NCBI RefSeq assembly: GCF_002007605.1
Contig: NZ_CP019799.1
Span: 2,520,001 to 2,584,000, forward strand
Direction of reading: 5' to 3'
Source of the DNA: Cellvibrio sp. PSBB023
GTDB taxonomy: Bacteria > Pseudomonadota > Gammaproteobacteria > Pseudomonadales > Cellvibrionaceae
Length of the DNA: 64,000 nt
This document shows positions 37,806 through 47,341 of this stretch, piece after piece (position 1 is the stretch's first letter; the number at the start of each line of letters is the position of its first letter). The translations under genes were made by a program, and so were the position numbers. A model generated the notes under the pieces. The model did no database searches, was not told where the DNA came from, and worked only from the letters and a program-made list of their open reading frames with translations.

Positions 37806-38099
37806 ATGCCAGTCGCCAAAATACCTTATCTCAGCGCCCTGTTAATCATTGCCCTGTCACTGTCCGCTTGCGCTGGAAAAACCCAATACCGCACAGCATG
37901 CGCCAGCGAGGTGGACGCCGCCTGGAGTGAGTTATCCATCGCCAAAGCAGAGGGCTTTAGTGGTACGGTTAGCTACACCAAAGCTCTGGGGCTCATCACC
38001 AGCGCCCGCACCATGCAAACCGTGGAAAATTTTGACAACTGCTATCGCCACGCCAAAGACGCCCGCTTTTATATCCGCGAATCCCGCAAAGGCCAATAA
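37806..38099 (+). CDS. small putative lipoprotein
   Basis: Protein of 97 residues with a lipoprotein signal ending in SLSACAGK (lipid Cys near 22). The mature part is helical, with two further cysteines and repeated Ala/Lys, ending in KDARFYIRESRKGQ. Function unknown. It follows gntK by about 100 bp and precedes the frameshifted gene below by about 50 bp; TACGGAGC is a plausible ribosome site. Confidence 0.7.
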   Translation: MPVAKIPYLSALLIIALSLSACAGKTQYRTACASEVDAAWSELSIAKAEGFSGTVSYTKALGLITSARTMQTVENFDNCYRHAKDARFYIRESRKGQ

Positions 38100-38152
38100 A
38101 CGACTCACGCCCGCTTACTCGCTGACTTAACCGCAGAGGAGCTGCCATTGCC

Positions 38153-39045
38153 GTGAAATGCCATTCCATTATTGTCCGAGTGCTGTGCCTGATGCTATTG
38201 GTCGCAGTGCCCTGCCTTGCGGGGCAAACACTCACGGCCGCGGTGGATGAAGATATTATTGCGGACTATCAATTGTTTGTTGGCGAGCGCGACCCGCTGG
38301 ACATTATTCATTTCAGCGGTCCCGGCGCACGGCGCGATGTGGTTGAAATAGTGCTGTTGCAGCAGGCGCTGCATTTGGGGGATTCAAAAGCAAACTGGTG
38401 CTGCGACCGGAAAACAGTTACCTGCGCATTTTGCGTTTGGTGCAGGATGGCCAAGTCGCACTCTCTGCGGCATTGGTATGGAAAGCCGATCTCAAAAACT
38501 ATGAGGATACCCTGCTGATCAGTCCGGCACTGGTGCACGAAGGTGAGTTTATCGCCGGGATCTACACCCACGCCACCAACAGCAATGCCCTCAATGCCAA
38601 AACGCCCGAGGCACTACGCCAACTGAGTGCCGCCTCCAACAGCCACTGGAAGGCCGATATTGCCACCCTCCATCAATTGGGCATCAAGAAGATTTACTAC
38701 TCCACCTACTGGCCGCAAATCGTGCGCATGGTGGTTGCCAGGCGCGCCGATATTACCCTCGCCCCCTTTCAATCGAACCCAGATATGAAAGTACAGGTGA
38801 ATGATGTGGAGCTGGTGCCCATTCCCGGTATCAAGGTCAGCCTGCCCGGCAGCCGCCATTGGCCGATCAGTAAGAAGCATCCGGAATCTGCAGCTATTTC
38901 TGCCGCATTGGTACGCGGTATAGCGGCACTGGAGGCAAACAACACCATCCAGCGCGCTTATGAGGAATCCGGCTTTTTTCATCCGGCCGTGAAGCATTGG
39001 ACGCTGATTAATCCGCCTGACACTCATTCATCCACAGGCGATTAA
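38153..39045 (+). pseudogene. frameshifted periplasmic solute-binding-like protein
   Basis: Two overlapping frames together encode one protein of about 297 residues with a signal peptide (VRVLCLMLLVAVPCLA) and a solute-binding-like fold (QDGQVALSAALVWK, ISPALVHEGEFIAGIYTH, SAALVRGIAALEANNTIQRAYEESGFF). The frames join at a run of five G at 38377-38381; one extra G would restore VEIVLLQQALHLGGFKSKLVLRPE. The gene is therefore either inactivated or carries a homopolymer error. It starts with GTG behind GAGGAG. Ligand unknown. Confidence 0.75.
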
Positions 39046-39054
39046 TCAAACACA

Positions 39055-41838
39055 CTACTCAGCCGCCAAATTCAACGCGCGGCGAATTTTTTCCCAACTC
39101 ACGTATTTGAAATTTTGCGGGGCTTCCGGCATGACTTTATGGCCGTCCTGCACCACTAACATGCCCTCGGGAAATACGGCACCAAGATTCGCGCTGGTCA
39201 CTTCCAGCCCATCCGTTTCGGAAACGCCATCGATATTGCGGCCAGCATCCAGAGCGATGTGCACAATACCGCGCAGCGCATAGGGCGCCGTCGCATCCAG
39301 CACCACAAAACTGTTATTACCCTGACTGGAAACCACAAGGTAGGATTGATGCTTGCCCTGATAAACCCCCATACCTTCAATATCCGCCACCAGAATCTCA
39401 CCTGCCGCGAGCACTTTTCCCAAACGGGTTCCAGTGTCAGGCTCAGCGGGAATGGTCCAGAGCGCTACATCTTCCTCGCCCACAAACAAACGTTGATTTT
39501 TATCATCGGCGACACAACCTTCCGGCTGACTCTCCACATAAAAACGGCGCTTAACCTGCCCTTGCCATTGCACTGAATTTTTTTGTGATTCGCTCACATT
39601 TGCACTCAACAGAATTTGCTGGAACTCACCACTTTTATCATTGGGAATTGCATAGAGCGCGCCATCAGGTTGTGATGCACTGGCGGGCGATTGGTACATG
39701 CAAAACCCATAAATTTCTTTCATATCCGTAGCGATGCTACCGGAGAATGTTAATTTTCCGCTGCGTGGATCTATAGTGTAAATCGACAAGCTATTGTCAT
39801 CGCGATTGGTAGCCACAGCCAGATCGAACACTTTTTTCCCTACTCGAACACCGTAGCGCACATCCACATTATTTAATTTTCCGGTATTAAAATGCTGGAC
39901 CTCGCGTCCTTGCAAATCGTACACAAACAAACCCTGTTGTTTATTAGTGCCCAACACCAGACTTTTTTGCGGGCGTTTTTTATTCACCCACATTGCCGGG
40001 TCATCAGCGGCATCACCAAAGCGCAACATGGATTCGGTTTGTACGTCTGCGGTAACGGAAACAATTGGGTGTGCAGCAACGGCCGCAGGTGCAGCCTGCC
40101 ATGGCAACTGCAGTGAATGGCTACCGGTTTTTTCATCATTAACGATTAATGCCACGGCCTGCTGTTCAGCCATATAAACTGCTTTAACCACTTCCGGCTC
40201 ATCGGTTTGCGGCAAGTCAATCAATGGCAGCGGTTTAAATTCGCGCTGTTGGGTTGAATAAAAAGCGAGTTGTTTTTCCTCAGCAATCGCCGCGATCAAA
40301 CCTTGCGGCACTACCGCCAGCGATTCCACACTACCGGTTAATGTACCAAAAGGTTTTTGCATATCCACTGCAGTACGACCAGGCGATGACTCCTCACTCG
40401 CGCCCTGCGCCCAAATACCCACACCTTCTTCGGCGATAAATAAAAGATCCTGCTCGTCATCCACTGCACAGGCTTTACTGTTAGGTGCAATGGGTAGGCG
40501 ACGCAATAATTGTGCATGCGGATTGCCATTTGCATCCATCACCAACCAATGCTCTGCTGTACCGCGCTCATCCAATAAATACAAAGACAAATTGTCGCCT
40601 GCCGCGTGGCTCAAACATATATTTTCAATTTTAAATGCAGGGGTTGGCACACGCAGCAGTTCACGTAACTGACCGGTTGTTTCATCCAACACAATCAATC
40701 CGGGCTGTTGCTCCGGTAAAAATACCGTCGCCGCCACCAATGCTTGCGTTGTTTTACCTTGTAGCTGAACATTTACCGGGTAGCGCCAATCCACTAATTC
40801 CGCCGCTTGATCCAAATGCGCAAGGGATTCACCGTTTGTCGCACGCCAGTGGATTTGCTGATTATCGCCCACCGTCAAAAACGTGGATTGCTGATTTTTT
40901 TTCAAGGGCAAAGGAGCACGCAAGGCCGATGGTGATGGCGCAACGCGCGCTGAAACCGGCAGGGAAAAATGATAAGCGTGACGCGCCAGAGGCGCAGCAT
41001 TGCCAACCTGATAAGTATCCACGCTTACATTGCCTGCTGCGCTCAGCGTGAATAGGCGATACATGGGGTTATGCACAGATTCATCCGGTATTTTGGTGCG
41101 TTCCAAACCGGGAATATGTAAGTAATGCACCTGTCCGATTTTTTTTGAGTGTTGCACGCGGTCCATATCCATGTGTAAATCACCGGAAATAACGGCTGCC
41201 ACGTTAGGCTCGGCCACAATTGATTTGAACCCAGCATGCGCTATGCCTTTTTCAGCATTCTCAGGAAAAACTCCTTGCTGGGCACTGTGCACAATTAACA
41301 ATACCGGTTTTGGTTGCAAGCGCTTTACTTGTGCCTGTATCCAGGCAATACCCTGATCATTGAAATCGCGCCCGTGATCGGGTGATGCCAATACCAATGC
41401 AACCTCTGGAAACTCCAACACATATTTTGTGTGTGTAATATCCCCCTTACCCTGGTTCCACAGCGATGCAAATTGTAAGAAACGTGCCTCGGTACTTCCG
41501 TGCTCCTCATTGCCCATGATGGGGTAAAACGGTTTACGCAATTGCTGCAAGACCGGTGTGGCATTTTCATACTGTACCAACGTCCCTTTATGGGCGATGT
41601 CACCCACACCCACCACAAAATCCAAGCGGTTTTTGTCGGCAAATTTATTAATGTCAGCTACCGCGGCAGCAAGATTAGGAAACGCGGGCTCCGGTTTAGG
41701 CTCAGCATCACCTAACACCGCAAAGCGTAATACAACTTCATCAGCAATGGCATTTTTTGATTTTACATCGACCGCCAAGGCACCAATCGATAAGAGCAAC
41801 AATGGCAATAGAGCTATTTTTTTTAAAAACGTAGTCAT
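39055..41838 (-). CDS. metallophosphoesterase / double beta-propeller phytase fusion
   Basis: Exported enzyme of 927 residues. After a signal peptide (about 1-22) comes a calcineurin-like phosphoesterase domain (about 35-270) with D44, GD80, GN110-EE, H184 and GDLH222. Several usual histidines are acidic here (E46, E111, D220). A first, degenerate propeller spans about 315-590. The C-terminal 600-925 is a beta-propeller phytase with ADDPAMWV, LNNVDVRY, DIEGMGVYQ and SETDGLEV, the calcium and phosphate ligands of that family. Likely role: release of phosphate from phytate. The TonB receptor gene 130 bp upstream points to uptake of the substrate or products. The ATG with GGAA eight bases upstream is chosen over 41913. 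Confidence 0.88.
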   Translation of the reverse strand: MTTFLKKIALLPLLLLSIGALAVDVKSKNAIADEVVLRFAVLGDAEPKPEPAFPNLAAAVADINKFADKNRLDFVVGVGDIAHKGTLVQYENATPVLQQLRKPFYPIMGNEEHGSTEARFLQFASLWNQGKGDITHTKYVLEFPEVALVLASPDHGRDFNDQGIAWIQAQVKRLQPKPVLLIVHSAQQGVFPENAEKGIAHAGFKSIVAEPNVAAVISGDLHMDMDRVQHSKKIGQVHYLHIPGLERTKIPDESVHNPMYRLFTLSAAGNVSVDTYQVGNAAPLARHAYHFSLPVSARVAPSPSALRAPLPLKKNQQSTFLTVGDNQQIHWRATNGESLAHLDQAAELVDWRYPVNVQLQGKTTQALVAATVFLPEQQPGLIVLDETTGQLRELLRVPTPAFKIENICLSHAAGDNLSLYLLDERGTAEHWLVMDANGNPHAQLLRRLPIAPNSKACAVDDEQDLLFIAEEGVGIWAQGASEESSPGRTAVDMQKPFGTLTGSVESLAVVPQGLIAAIAEEKQLAFYSTQQREFKPLPLIDLPQTDEPEVVKAVYMAEQQAVALIVNDEKTGSHSLQLPWQAAPAAVAAHPIVSVTADVQTESMLRFGDAADDPAMWVNKKRPQKSLVLGTNKQQGLFVYDLQGREVQHFNTGKLNNVDVRYGVRVGKKVFDLAVATNRDDNSLSIYTIDPRSGKLTFSGSIATDMKEIYGFCMYQSPASASQPDGALYAIPNDKSGEFQQILLSANVSESQKNSVQWQGQVKRRFYVESQPEGCVADDKNQRLFVGEEDVALWTIPAEPDTGTRLGKVLAAGEILVADIEGMGVYQGKHQSYLVVSSQGNNSFVVLDATAPYALRGIVHIALDAGRNIDGVSETDGLEVTSANLGAVFPEGMLVVQDGHKVMPEAPQNFKYVSWEKIRRALNLAAE

Positions 41839-41968
41839 AAGGAATTTTCCAACACCAGATATTGTTGTGGCTGTTATTGTCTTGTTGAAACACACCGGCA
41901 CATTGAATAACACAATGCACAGGTGTTATTACAGCCACACAAATTACACACGCAACATTAATTCATTC

Positions 41969-44746
41969 TTAAAATTGCATAAAGGTAATACCCAATTTAT
42001 AGGTTGCACCGTAGCGCTCATATTGGGCATTGTAATTACGTGTATTGACATAGCTGTAATATACCTCGTCGGTTAAATTCAGCGCTTCAAAATGCAGTTT
42101 GATTGATTCAGTAACGTAATAGCGCAATGAGAAATCCAATTGGATCTGGTCATCCACATAGGTATCTTTTTTTGCATCCAAGGTATCAAGAACTTCCAAC
42201 AAATAGTTGGATTTATAATTTGCCGATAAACGCATGCTGATCAAATCAGACTCATACCCCACCATCAAGTTCGCCGAGGTGTCTGATTGACTAGGCAGGG
42301 GAATATCCCGTGCAATAAATTCACCCTCGTCATAACCGCCAATTTCTGCCGTGGAGTCAACAAACGTAGCATTACCACCAATTAATAATCCGTCCCAAGG
42401 GGCAGGTAATTGGGTAAATTGTTTAGAAGCAGCCAGTTCAATACCAAACAACTCAGCGGTTTTGCCATTAGCAAATGTCTGTGCTTTGTCAAACGCCTCG
42501 TAACCCGGCGTTTTTCCCAAGTCCACGTCGTAAACAAAGTTTTTAATATCTTTATAAAACACAAAGGCTGATATTACGCTGGCAACCCCAGGATAATGCT
42601 CAATACCCAGATCAAGATTACTGGACTCCAATGATTTTAAATCCGGGTTACCAAATTCCTTTTCATCACCTTCAATTAAGGTGCCGGGCGACAACTGTGC
42701 AAAACCGGGGCGAACTACAGAATTAGTCCATGCGGCACGCACCTGGGTTTTATCATCAACACTGTAGCGAATATGCAGTGCCGGTAAAAAATAATCGTCA
42801 GAGTTACTGAAGCGCTGGGCGGTTGCTACCTCGTCCTCACTATTATATGAAAACCCATCAGCAGTAAAATCGGTATTCTCGTAACGCACACCGGTAAGCA
42901 AGCGCCAGTTATCTATATCGATTCGCCCCATCACATAGGCAGCAGAAGTGTCTTCAGTAATATCGTAATCACCAATGACGCTCTCTTCCGGATTATCCTC
43001 CAGCGTATCTATTGCCGCTTTTACTGCACCGGCATTAATTTGATTGCCAAACTGGCCCAACTTGTAATCTACCGGTGAACCAGAAAATGCACTCAGTGAA
43101 GTATCGCCCAGAAATTCTTCACTCGCCCAAACCGTCACATCATTATCCTTGTTTCTTGCCTGATGTTTGGCTCCAAATTTTAGTTGCGCCGCATTGTTAC
43201 CTAGCTCCAGCTCGCGGGTGAAATCCAGATTCACCGCAGTGCTTTCATCATTGGTATTGGCACTACTCAACTCAACCTCATCCAATTTGTAACTGGCGCT
43301 TTGATAAAACTCGGCAGGAGCAGACAAACTTATTTTCTTGCTGTTGCTGTAGGAAACATCAAACGCCTCATCAGCAATCACGTCGTCATCAATTTTAAAT
43401 ACGGCGCCAGCAATGTTCTGCGGCTCGTCTTCGCTGGATTTGCTGTAAGCAACACGATAATCCACGGTCCAATTATCCAAGCGGGTTTGACCACCTAAAG
43501 ACGTCGACAGAATTTTTTGAGTTTCAGTACGATCCTTTAATTCACGCTGTACTTCTGCAGAATTAAATTCTCCCACTGCGACTGAGGTACCATCTCTTTC
43601 CCCCTCGTCATCTTCCTCAAAAAATTCAATGACATTCGCCAAGCGAATTTCCGAATCAGTATATTCACTGTATAGATTGCGCCAGTATAAATCTGTATTG
43701 TCGGTGGGCTTGTAATCCAGATTCAAGGTAACGCCCGAGCGCTCGCGGGTAATGCGATAGTCACGCTGCTCCAATTCTTCCAAACCCGCTTCACCGCCTT
43801 CAAAATCCCATGCGCCACCGGTCTCGACATTATCCGAACCAAATTTGCGTTTAAAAGAACTCACGCCAAACGCGATGCCAGCATTTTTTTCGCCATTGCC
43901 GATACTAAATTGGTTGCTTGCGGTAGCGGCCACTTTAGGGCTGTACTCTTCGGTATTTTCATCAAAACTACCTTCGGCGGTTAACTGGTAAAAAAATCCA
44001 TCGCGATCAAATGCTGACAAGCTTTGCACATCAATGCTGCCACCCAGTGAGTTGGCATCCATATCCGGCGTTAAGCTTTTGGTCACCGTCAGGTTTTCCA
44101 ATAAATCTGACGGAATCACATCCAATGCCACAGCGCGACGATCTGCATCCGGCCCCGGTACACCCACTCCATTAATAGTGACAGCGTTATAATCCGGGCT
44201 CATGCCGCGCACGCGCACATAGCGCCCTTCCCCTTGATCACGCTCAATAGACAAACCAGGCAAACGCTGTAGTGATTCGGAGACATTGGTATCCGGAAAT
44301 TGGCCAATTGCATCAGCGGATACAGCAGTAATAATATTGTCCGCACTGCGCTGTTTATTCAGCGATTTATTAATACCCGCAGCCTGACCAATTACAATCA
44401 CGTTTTCAACCAGACCCGACACACCCTGCAACTGAAAATTAGCGCGTGTGGTTTTTAAATCCTCGACGACTATAGCGCGCGCTATATTGTCAGCACCTAT
44501 GTAACTGGTCTCCAGGGTATATTGACCCGGTTTTATATCGGCAAAAACGAAACGGCCATCACGTTGACTTACCGCTTCGCGATTTAATTCTTTAATGCGT
44601 ACCTTAGCGCCTTCCAAGGCGATGCCTTTATCCGTAGCTTTTATTTGACCTTCAATGCGCCCATCGGCTGCTGCTTGAACAGCAACACCTGCGATAACCA
44701 ATGCCAGGCAGGTTTTATTAAACAAAGTCAGTGATGCGTTTTTCAC
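41969..44746 (-). CDS. TonB-dependent receptor paired with phytase
   Basis: Outer-membrane active transporter of 925 residues. Signal peptide about 1-27, a carboxypeptidase-regulatory-like beta-sandwich (about 30-110), a plug domain (SADAIGQFPDTNVSESLQRLPGLSIER... region, about 125-240) and a 22-strand barrel ending in GITFMQF. This is the long CarbopepD-plug type common in polymer-degrading bacteria. The start is GTG with GGGGA upstream. It is followed directly by the phytase gene, as in other Gammaproteobacteria, suggesting phytate or inositol-phosphate uptake; the ligand is inference. Confidence 0.9.
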   Translation of the reverse strand: MKNASLTLFNKTCLALVIAGVAVQAAADGRIEGQIKATDKGIALEGAKVRIKELNREAVSQRDGRFVFADIKPGQYTLETSYIGADNIARAIVVEDLKTTRANFQLQGVSGLVENVIVIGQAAGINKSLNKQRSADNIITAVSADAIGQFPDTNVSESLQRLPGLSIERDQGEGRYVRVRGMSPDYNAVTINGVGVPGPDADRRAVALDVIPSDLLENLTVTKSLTPDMDANSLGGSIDVQSLSAFDRDGFFYQLTAEGSFDENTEEYSPKVAATASNQFSIGNGEKNAGIAFGVSSFKRKFGSDNVETGGAWDFEGGEAGLEELEQRDYRITRERSGVTLNLDYKPTDNTDLYWRNLYSEYTDSEIRLANVIEFFEEDDEGERDGTSVAVGEFNSAEVQRELKDRTETQKILSTSLGGQTRLDNWTVDYRVAYSKSSEDEPQNIAGAVFKIDDDVIADEAFDVSYSNSKKISLSAPAEFYQSASYKLDEVELSSANTNDESTAVNLDFTRELELGNNAAQLKFGAKHQARNKDNDVTVWASEEFLGDTSLSAFSGSPVDYKLGQFGNQINAGAVKAAIDTLEDNPEESVIGDYDITEDTSAAYVMGRIDIDNWRLLTGVRYENTDFTADGFSYNSEDEVATAQRFSNSDDYFLPALHIRYSVDDKTQVRAAWTNSVVRPGFAQLSPGTLIEGDEKEFGNPDLKSLESSNLDLGIEHYPGVASVISAFVFYKDIKNFVYDVDLGKTPGYEAFDKAQTFANGKTAELFGIELAASKQFTQLPAPWDGLLIGGNATFVDSTAEIGGYDEGEFIARDIPLPSQSDTSANLMVGYESDLISMRLSANYKSNYLLEVLDTLDAKKDTYVDDQIQLDFSLRYYVTESIKLHFEALNLTDEVYYSYVNTRNYNAQYERYGATYKLGITFMQF

Positions 44747-44798
44747 AATAAGTCCCCAAGCGAATAATGAATTTCAACATCGCCAAACTAGGGTTCCT

Positions 44799-44816
44799 CT
44801 GTGACACTTCTGTTAC
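44799..44816 (+). promoter_or_regulatory. possible PhoB box
   Basis: CTGTGAC-ACTT-CTGTTAC: two 7-base half-sites 11 bp apart, 5/7 and 6/7 matches to CTGTCAT/C. It lies between the receptor-phytase pair and the GGDEF gene. Its direction points toward the GGDEF gene, not toward the phytase, so its target is uncertain. Confidence 0.35.
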
Positions 44817-44966
44817 CTCAATCAATAACCCGCACAAATATCCTGAGCTAATTTGCCTCCCCTACATCTCAATCAAGTCGACATTAAAATAATTTTCCGC
44901 CGTCATAAAAATGTCACTATTGTTTGCTAAGGGTGTCATCACTCAATTGCAGTGGACTCTCTTACC

Positions 44967-45896
44967 ATGCTCGCACTACACAAATGGAAATTACTTTTCC
45001 TTGCCTTGGTAACCAATCTGGCCTTGGTTGGCAGCCTTGCCAGTGGCGACATGAAAACTGCCGCCCAGTGGAATTGGCTGGATATTGTTGGCGAAGGCGG
45101 CCTGATACTGTTGGCGTTAATTTGGCTGCTACTGATTTTGCACAGCCGCCCCTCAGGGCGGGTAACACAATTTCTCAGCCTGGGGCTTAGCGCTATTTTT
45201 ATTGCCGGCTTTCAGGACTGGCTCGATGAATTTATTTCTTTTCCGGATAACGCCCTCTGGGATCACTGGATAGAATCCGGGTTTATGCCAATCGGCCTGG
45301 TATTATTAACCTTCGGTATTTACCACTGGCACAAAGAACAATTGCTGATCACCGAGCAATTGCGCAAGCGTGAACGTTTGTTCCGTGAACATCGCGGGCT
45401 GGATATCACCACCAGCTTAAGCGGCGCACATTATTTACGCGCGCAACTACAGCATGAACTGGCCAAAGGCGAGCATACAAACTCACTTGCATTGGTATTG
45501 ATTGATATTGATAATTTTGCGCAGATCAATCGCCACTACGGCAACCGTGAAGGAGACAATTTACTGCACGCATTGAGTGAATTATTGTTATTGAACATTC
45601 GCCGTAATGATTTACTTTGCCGCTACGCTGGTGATCGTTTTGCACTACTACTCCCCAACACCGGCACACTGATGGCCAATACGATTGCTGCCGAAATATC
45701 CCAAGCCGTGCGCCACTTTGCCTTCAAACCACAGCAACAACAGGACAGTATTTTTCATTCTGTAAGTATTGGCATTGCCTTTAGCAGTGGCCAAAGCGCC
45801 ACAGCGGACACACCAGACACGCTCATCGCTCGCGCCACCCATGCACTGCTACGCGCCAAAGAACAGCGCGATCTGCATCAACCACGGGCAGCCTGA
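44967..45896 (+). CDS. membrane GGDEF-domain protein with degenerate active site
   Basis: Protein of 309 residues: four hydrophobic segments (about 8-26, 42-60, 65-82, 107-120), a short coiled linker, and a GGDEF domain (about 145-300). The catalytic motif is AGDRF (221-225) in place of GGDEF, while the RxxD inhibitory c-di-GMP site (R212-D215) and the LIDIDNF metal motif remain. It is probably a c-di-GMP sensor and not a cyclase. Start could also be GTG at 44952. The AraC gene begins one base after its stop. Confidence 0.85.
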   Translation: MLALHKWKLLFLALVTNLALVGSLASGDMKTAAQWNWLDIVGEGGLILLALIWLLLILHSRPSGRVTQFLSLGLSAIFIAGFQDWLDEFISFPDNALWDHWIESGFMPIGLVLLTFGIYHWHKEQLLITEQLRKRERLFREHRGLDITTSLSGAHYLRAQLQHELAKGEHTNSLALVLIDIDNFAQINRHYGNREGDNLLHALSELLLLNIRRNDLLCRYAGDRFALLLPNTGTLMANTIAAEISQAVRHFAFKPQQQQDSIFHSVSIGIAFSSGQSATADTPDTLIARATHALLRAKEQRDLHQPRAA

Positions 45897-45897
45897 T

Positions 45898-46932
45898 ATG
45901 GTGGTGACAACTGAATTACCGCTGCGCCAGATGCCACAAGCTTATTACGAACGCGATACAGCCATCATTCCATCCAGCTATTGGCCTGCCACATTAATTG
46001 ATTTGGCCATCACTCGCGCCATACCGGAGCATAAACTGCTGCGCCATACTGGTATTTTTTGTGAGGATTTCTTTCACACAGATCACCGCATCTGTCCGGA
46101 ACAATTGCTGCAGTTGATTCATAATATTCAAAAAAATTACACTGCTCATGACATCAGCTTTTTATTAGGCCATCAATTGTTACCCAGCAATATGGCCAAC
46201 CTTAACCAGCAACTGGTAACAGCCCGTAATCTCATCGAACTAATCGATGAGTTGATTGAACATCAACACATAGCTTGTCCGCTTATTAATATCCGGTGCA
46301 CCTATGAAGGCGATCAATTAGTTATCTGTTGGCAAGATGCTTGCGGCGCAGAAGATGCATTCATATTTTTAGTAGAGACAATGACAACAGCTATTTGCAG
46401 CATGACTCGCTGGCGATCCAACACTCGCCTCCCCTGGACACTATACTTTGCACATAAAAAACCCGAGTACATTGAACAATATCAAGTGCATCTTGGTAGC
46501 GACTTGCATTTTGATTGCCAGCGCAATGCGATGAGCATTGCGCGCGATTATTGTTATCAGGCCTGGACAACAATACATACAACACACACTGATGATATGC
46601 TGCCATACCCTCTGGATATTCCCAGCAAAGGCTTTTTAACAGAAGTTTATGACTACCTGAATAACAATATTTCTACGGCACCAAATCTGGAACAAACCGC
46701 TGCCGATTTCGGTATGAGTTGCGCCAGCTTCAAACGCAAACTAAAAAAACACCGCAGCCACTTTCAAGCAATTTATGATGCAGTACGCAAGGATTTGGCC
46801 GTATATTGGATACACAAGGAAGGCTGGAGCAGCGAACAAGTTGCGCAACGATTACATTTTCACGATGTGGCAAACTTGCGCCGCGCCTTCAAAAAATGGA
46901 CAGGATTAACACTACTTGCCGCACGACATTAA
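45898..46932 (+). CDS. AraC-family transcriptional regulator
   Basis: Protein of 344 residues. The N-terminal two-thirds resembles the arabinose-binding-type dimerisation domain of OruR/ArgR-like regulators (SYWPATLIDLAITRAIPEHKLL). The C-terminal 100 residues hold two helix-turn-helices (LEQTAADFGMSCASFKRKL and SSEQVAQRLHFHDVANLRRAF). It follows the GGDEF gene by one base, so they are coupled; a longer frame to 45769 overlaps that gene and is rejected. The inducer is unknown. Confidence 0.9.
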   Translation: MVVTTELPLRQMPQAYYERDTAIIPSSYWPATLIDLAITRAIPEHKLLRHTGIFCEDFFHTDHRICPEQLLQLIHNIQKNYTAHDISFLLGHQLLPSNMANLNQQLVTARNLIELIDELIEHQHIACPLINIRCTYEGDQLVICWQDACGAEDAFIFLVETMTTAICSMTRWRSNTRLPWTLYFAHKKPEYIEQYQVHLGSDLHFDCQRNAMSIARDYCYQAWTTIHTTHTDDMLPYPLDIPSKGFLTEVYDYLNNNISTAPNLEQTAADFGMSCASFKRKLKKHRSHFQAIYDAVRKDLAVYWIHKEGWSSEQVAQRLHFHDVANLRRAFKKWTGLTLLAARH

Positions 46933-46942
46933 CCCGTAAAAA

Positions 46943-47341
46943 TCACAGGCGATCAGCCGGATGATTAACCCCATCATTCACCGGCACATCAGGGATAAGA
47001 AAAGGATTTACCCCTTCCAAACAACCAACGTTGTAGCCATAAAGATTAGTATCCGAACGGCGCTGGTGATGGGTATAAATACCGCACACAGAACAGAAAT
47101 AATGCTTGGCTTTATTGGTATTGAATTGATAAAGCTTAAGCACATCCTCACCTTTAACAACCCGTATACCCGACAAAAAAGCCGACGCCATCACCGTACC
47201 CTTTCGCCGACAGATAGAACAATCGCATCGACGTGGGTCAACAATGCCATCCGGCAAATCAATCTCTAATTCCACCGCACCACAATGACAAGTGGCTTTG
47301 TGTGTTAACTGAATATCAGTATCACCTACACGTTTAATCAT
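46943..47341 (-). CDS. GFA/CENP-V family zinc protein
   Basis: Protein of 132 residues of the glutathione-dependent formaldehyde-activating (GFA) fold. Zinc motifs are CHCGAVELE (near 18-20), CDCSICRRKG (near 38-43) and YFCSVCGIYTHH (near 84-87). Family members are annotated as aldehyde-activating enzymes, but few have proven function. The start overlaps the stop of a small Cys-rich frame upstream by 4 bp, and it is convergent with the AraC gene. Confidence 0.85.
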   Translation of the reverse strand: MIKRVGDTDIQLTHKATCHCGAVELEIDLPDGIVDPRRCDCSICRRKGTVMASAFLSGIRVVKGEDVLKLYQFNTNKAKHYFCSVCGIYTHHQRRSDTNLYGYNVGCLEGVNPFLIPDVPVNDGVNHPADRL

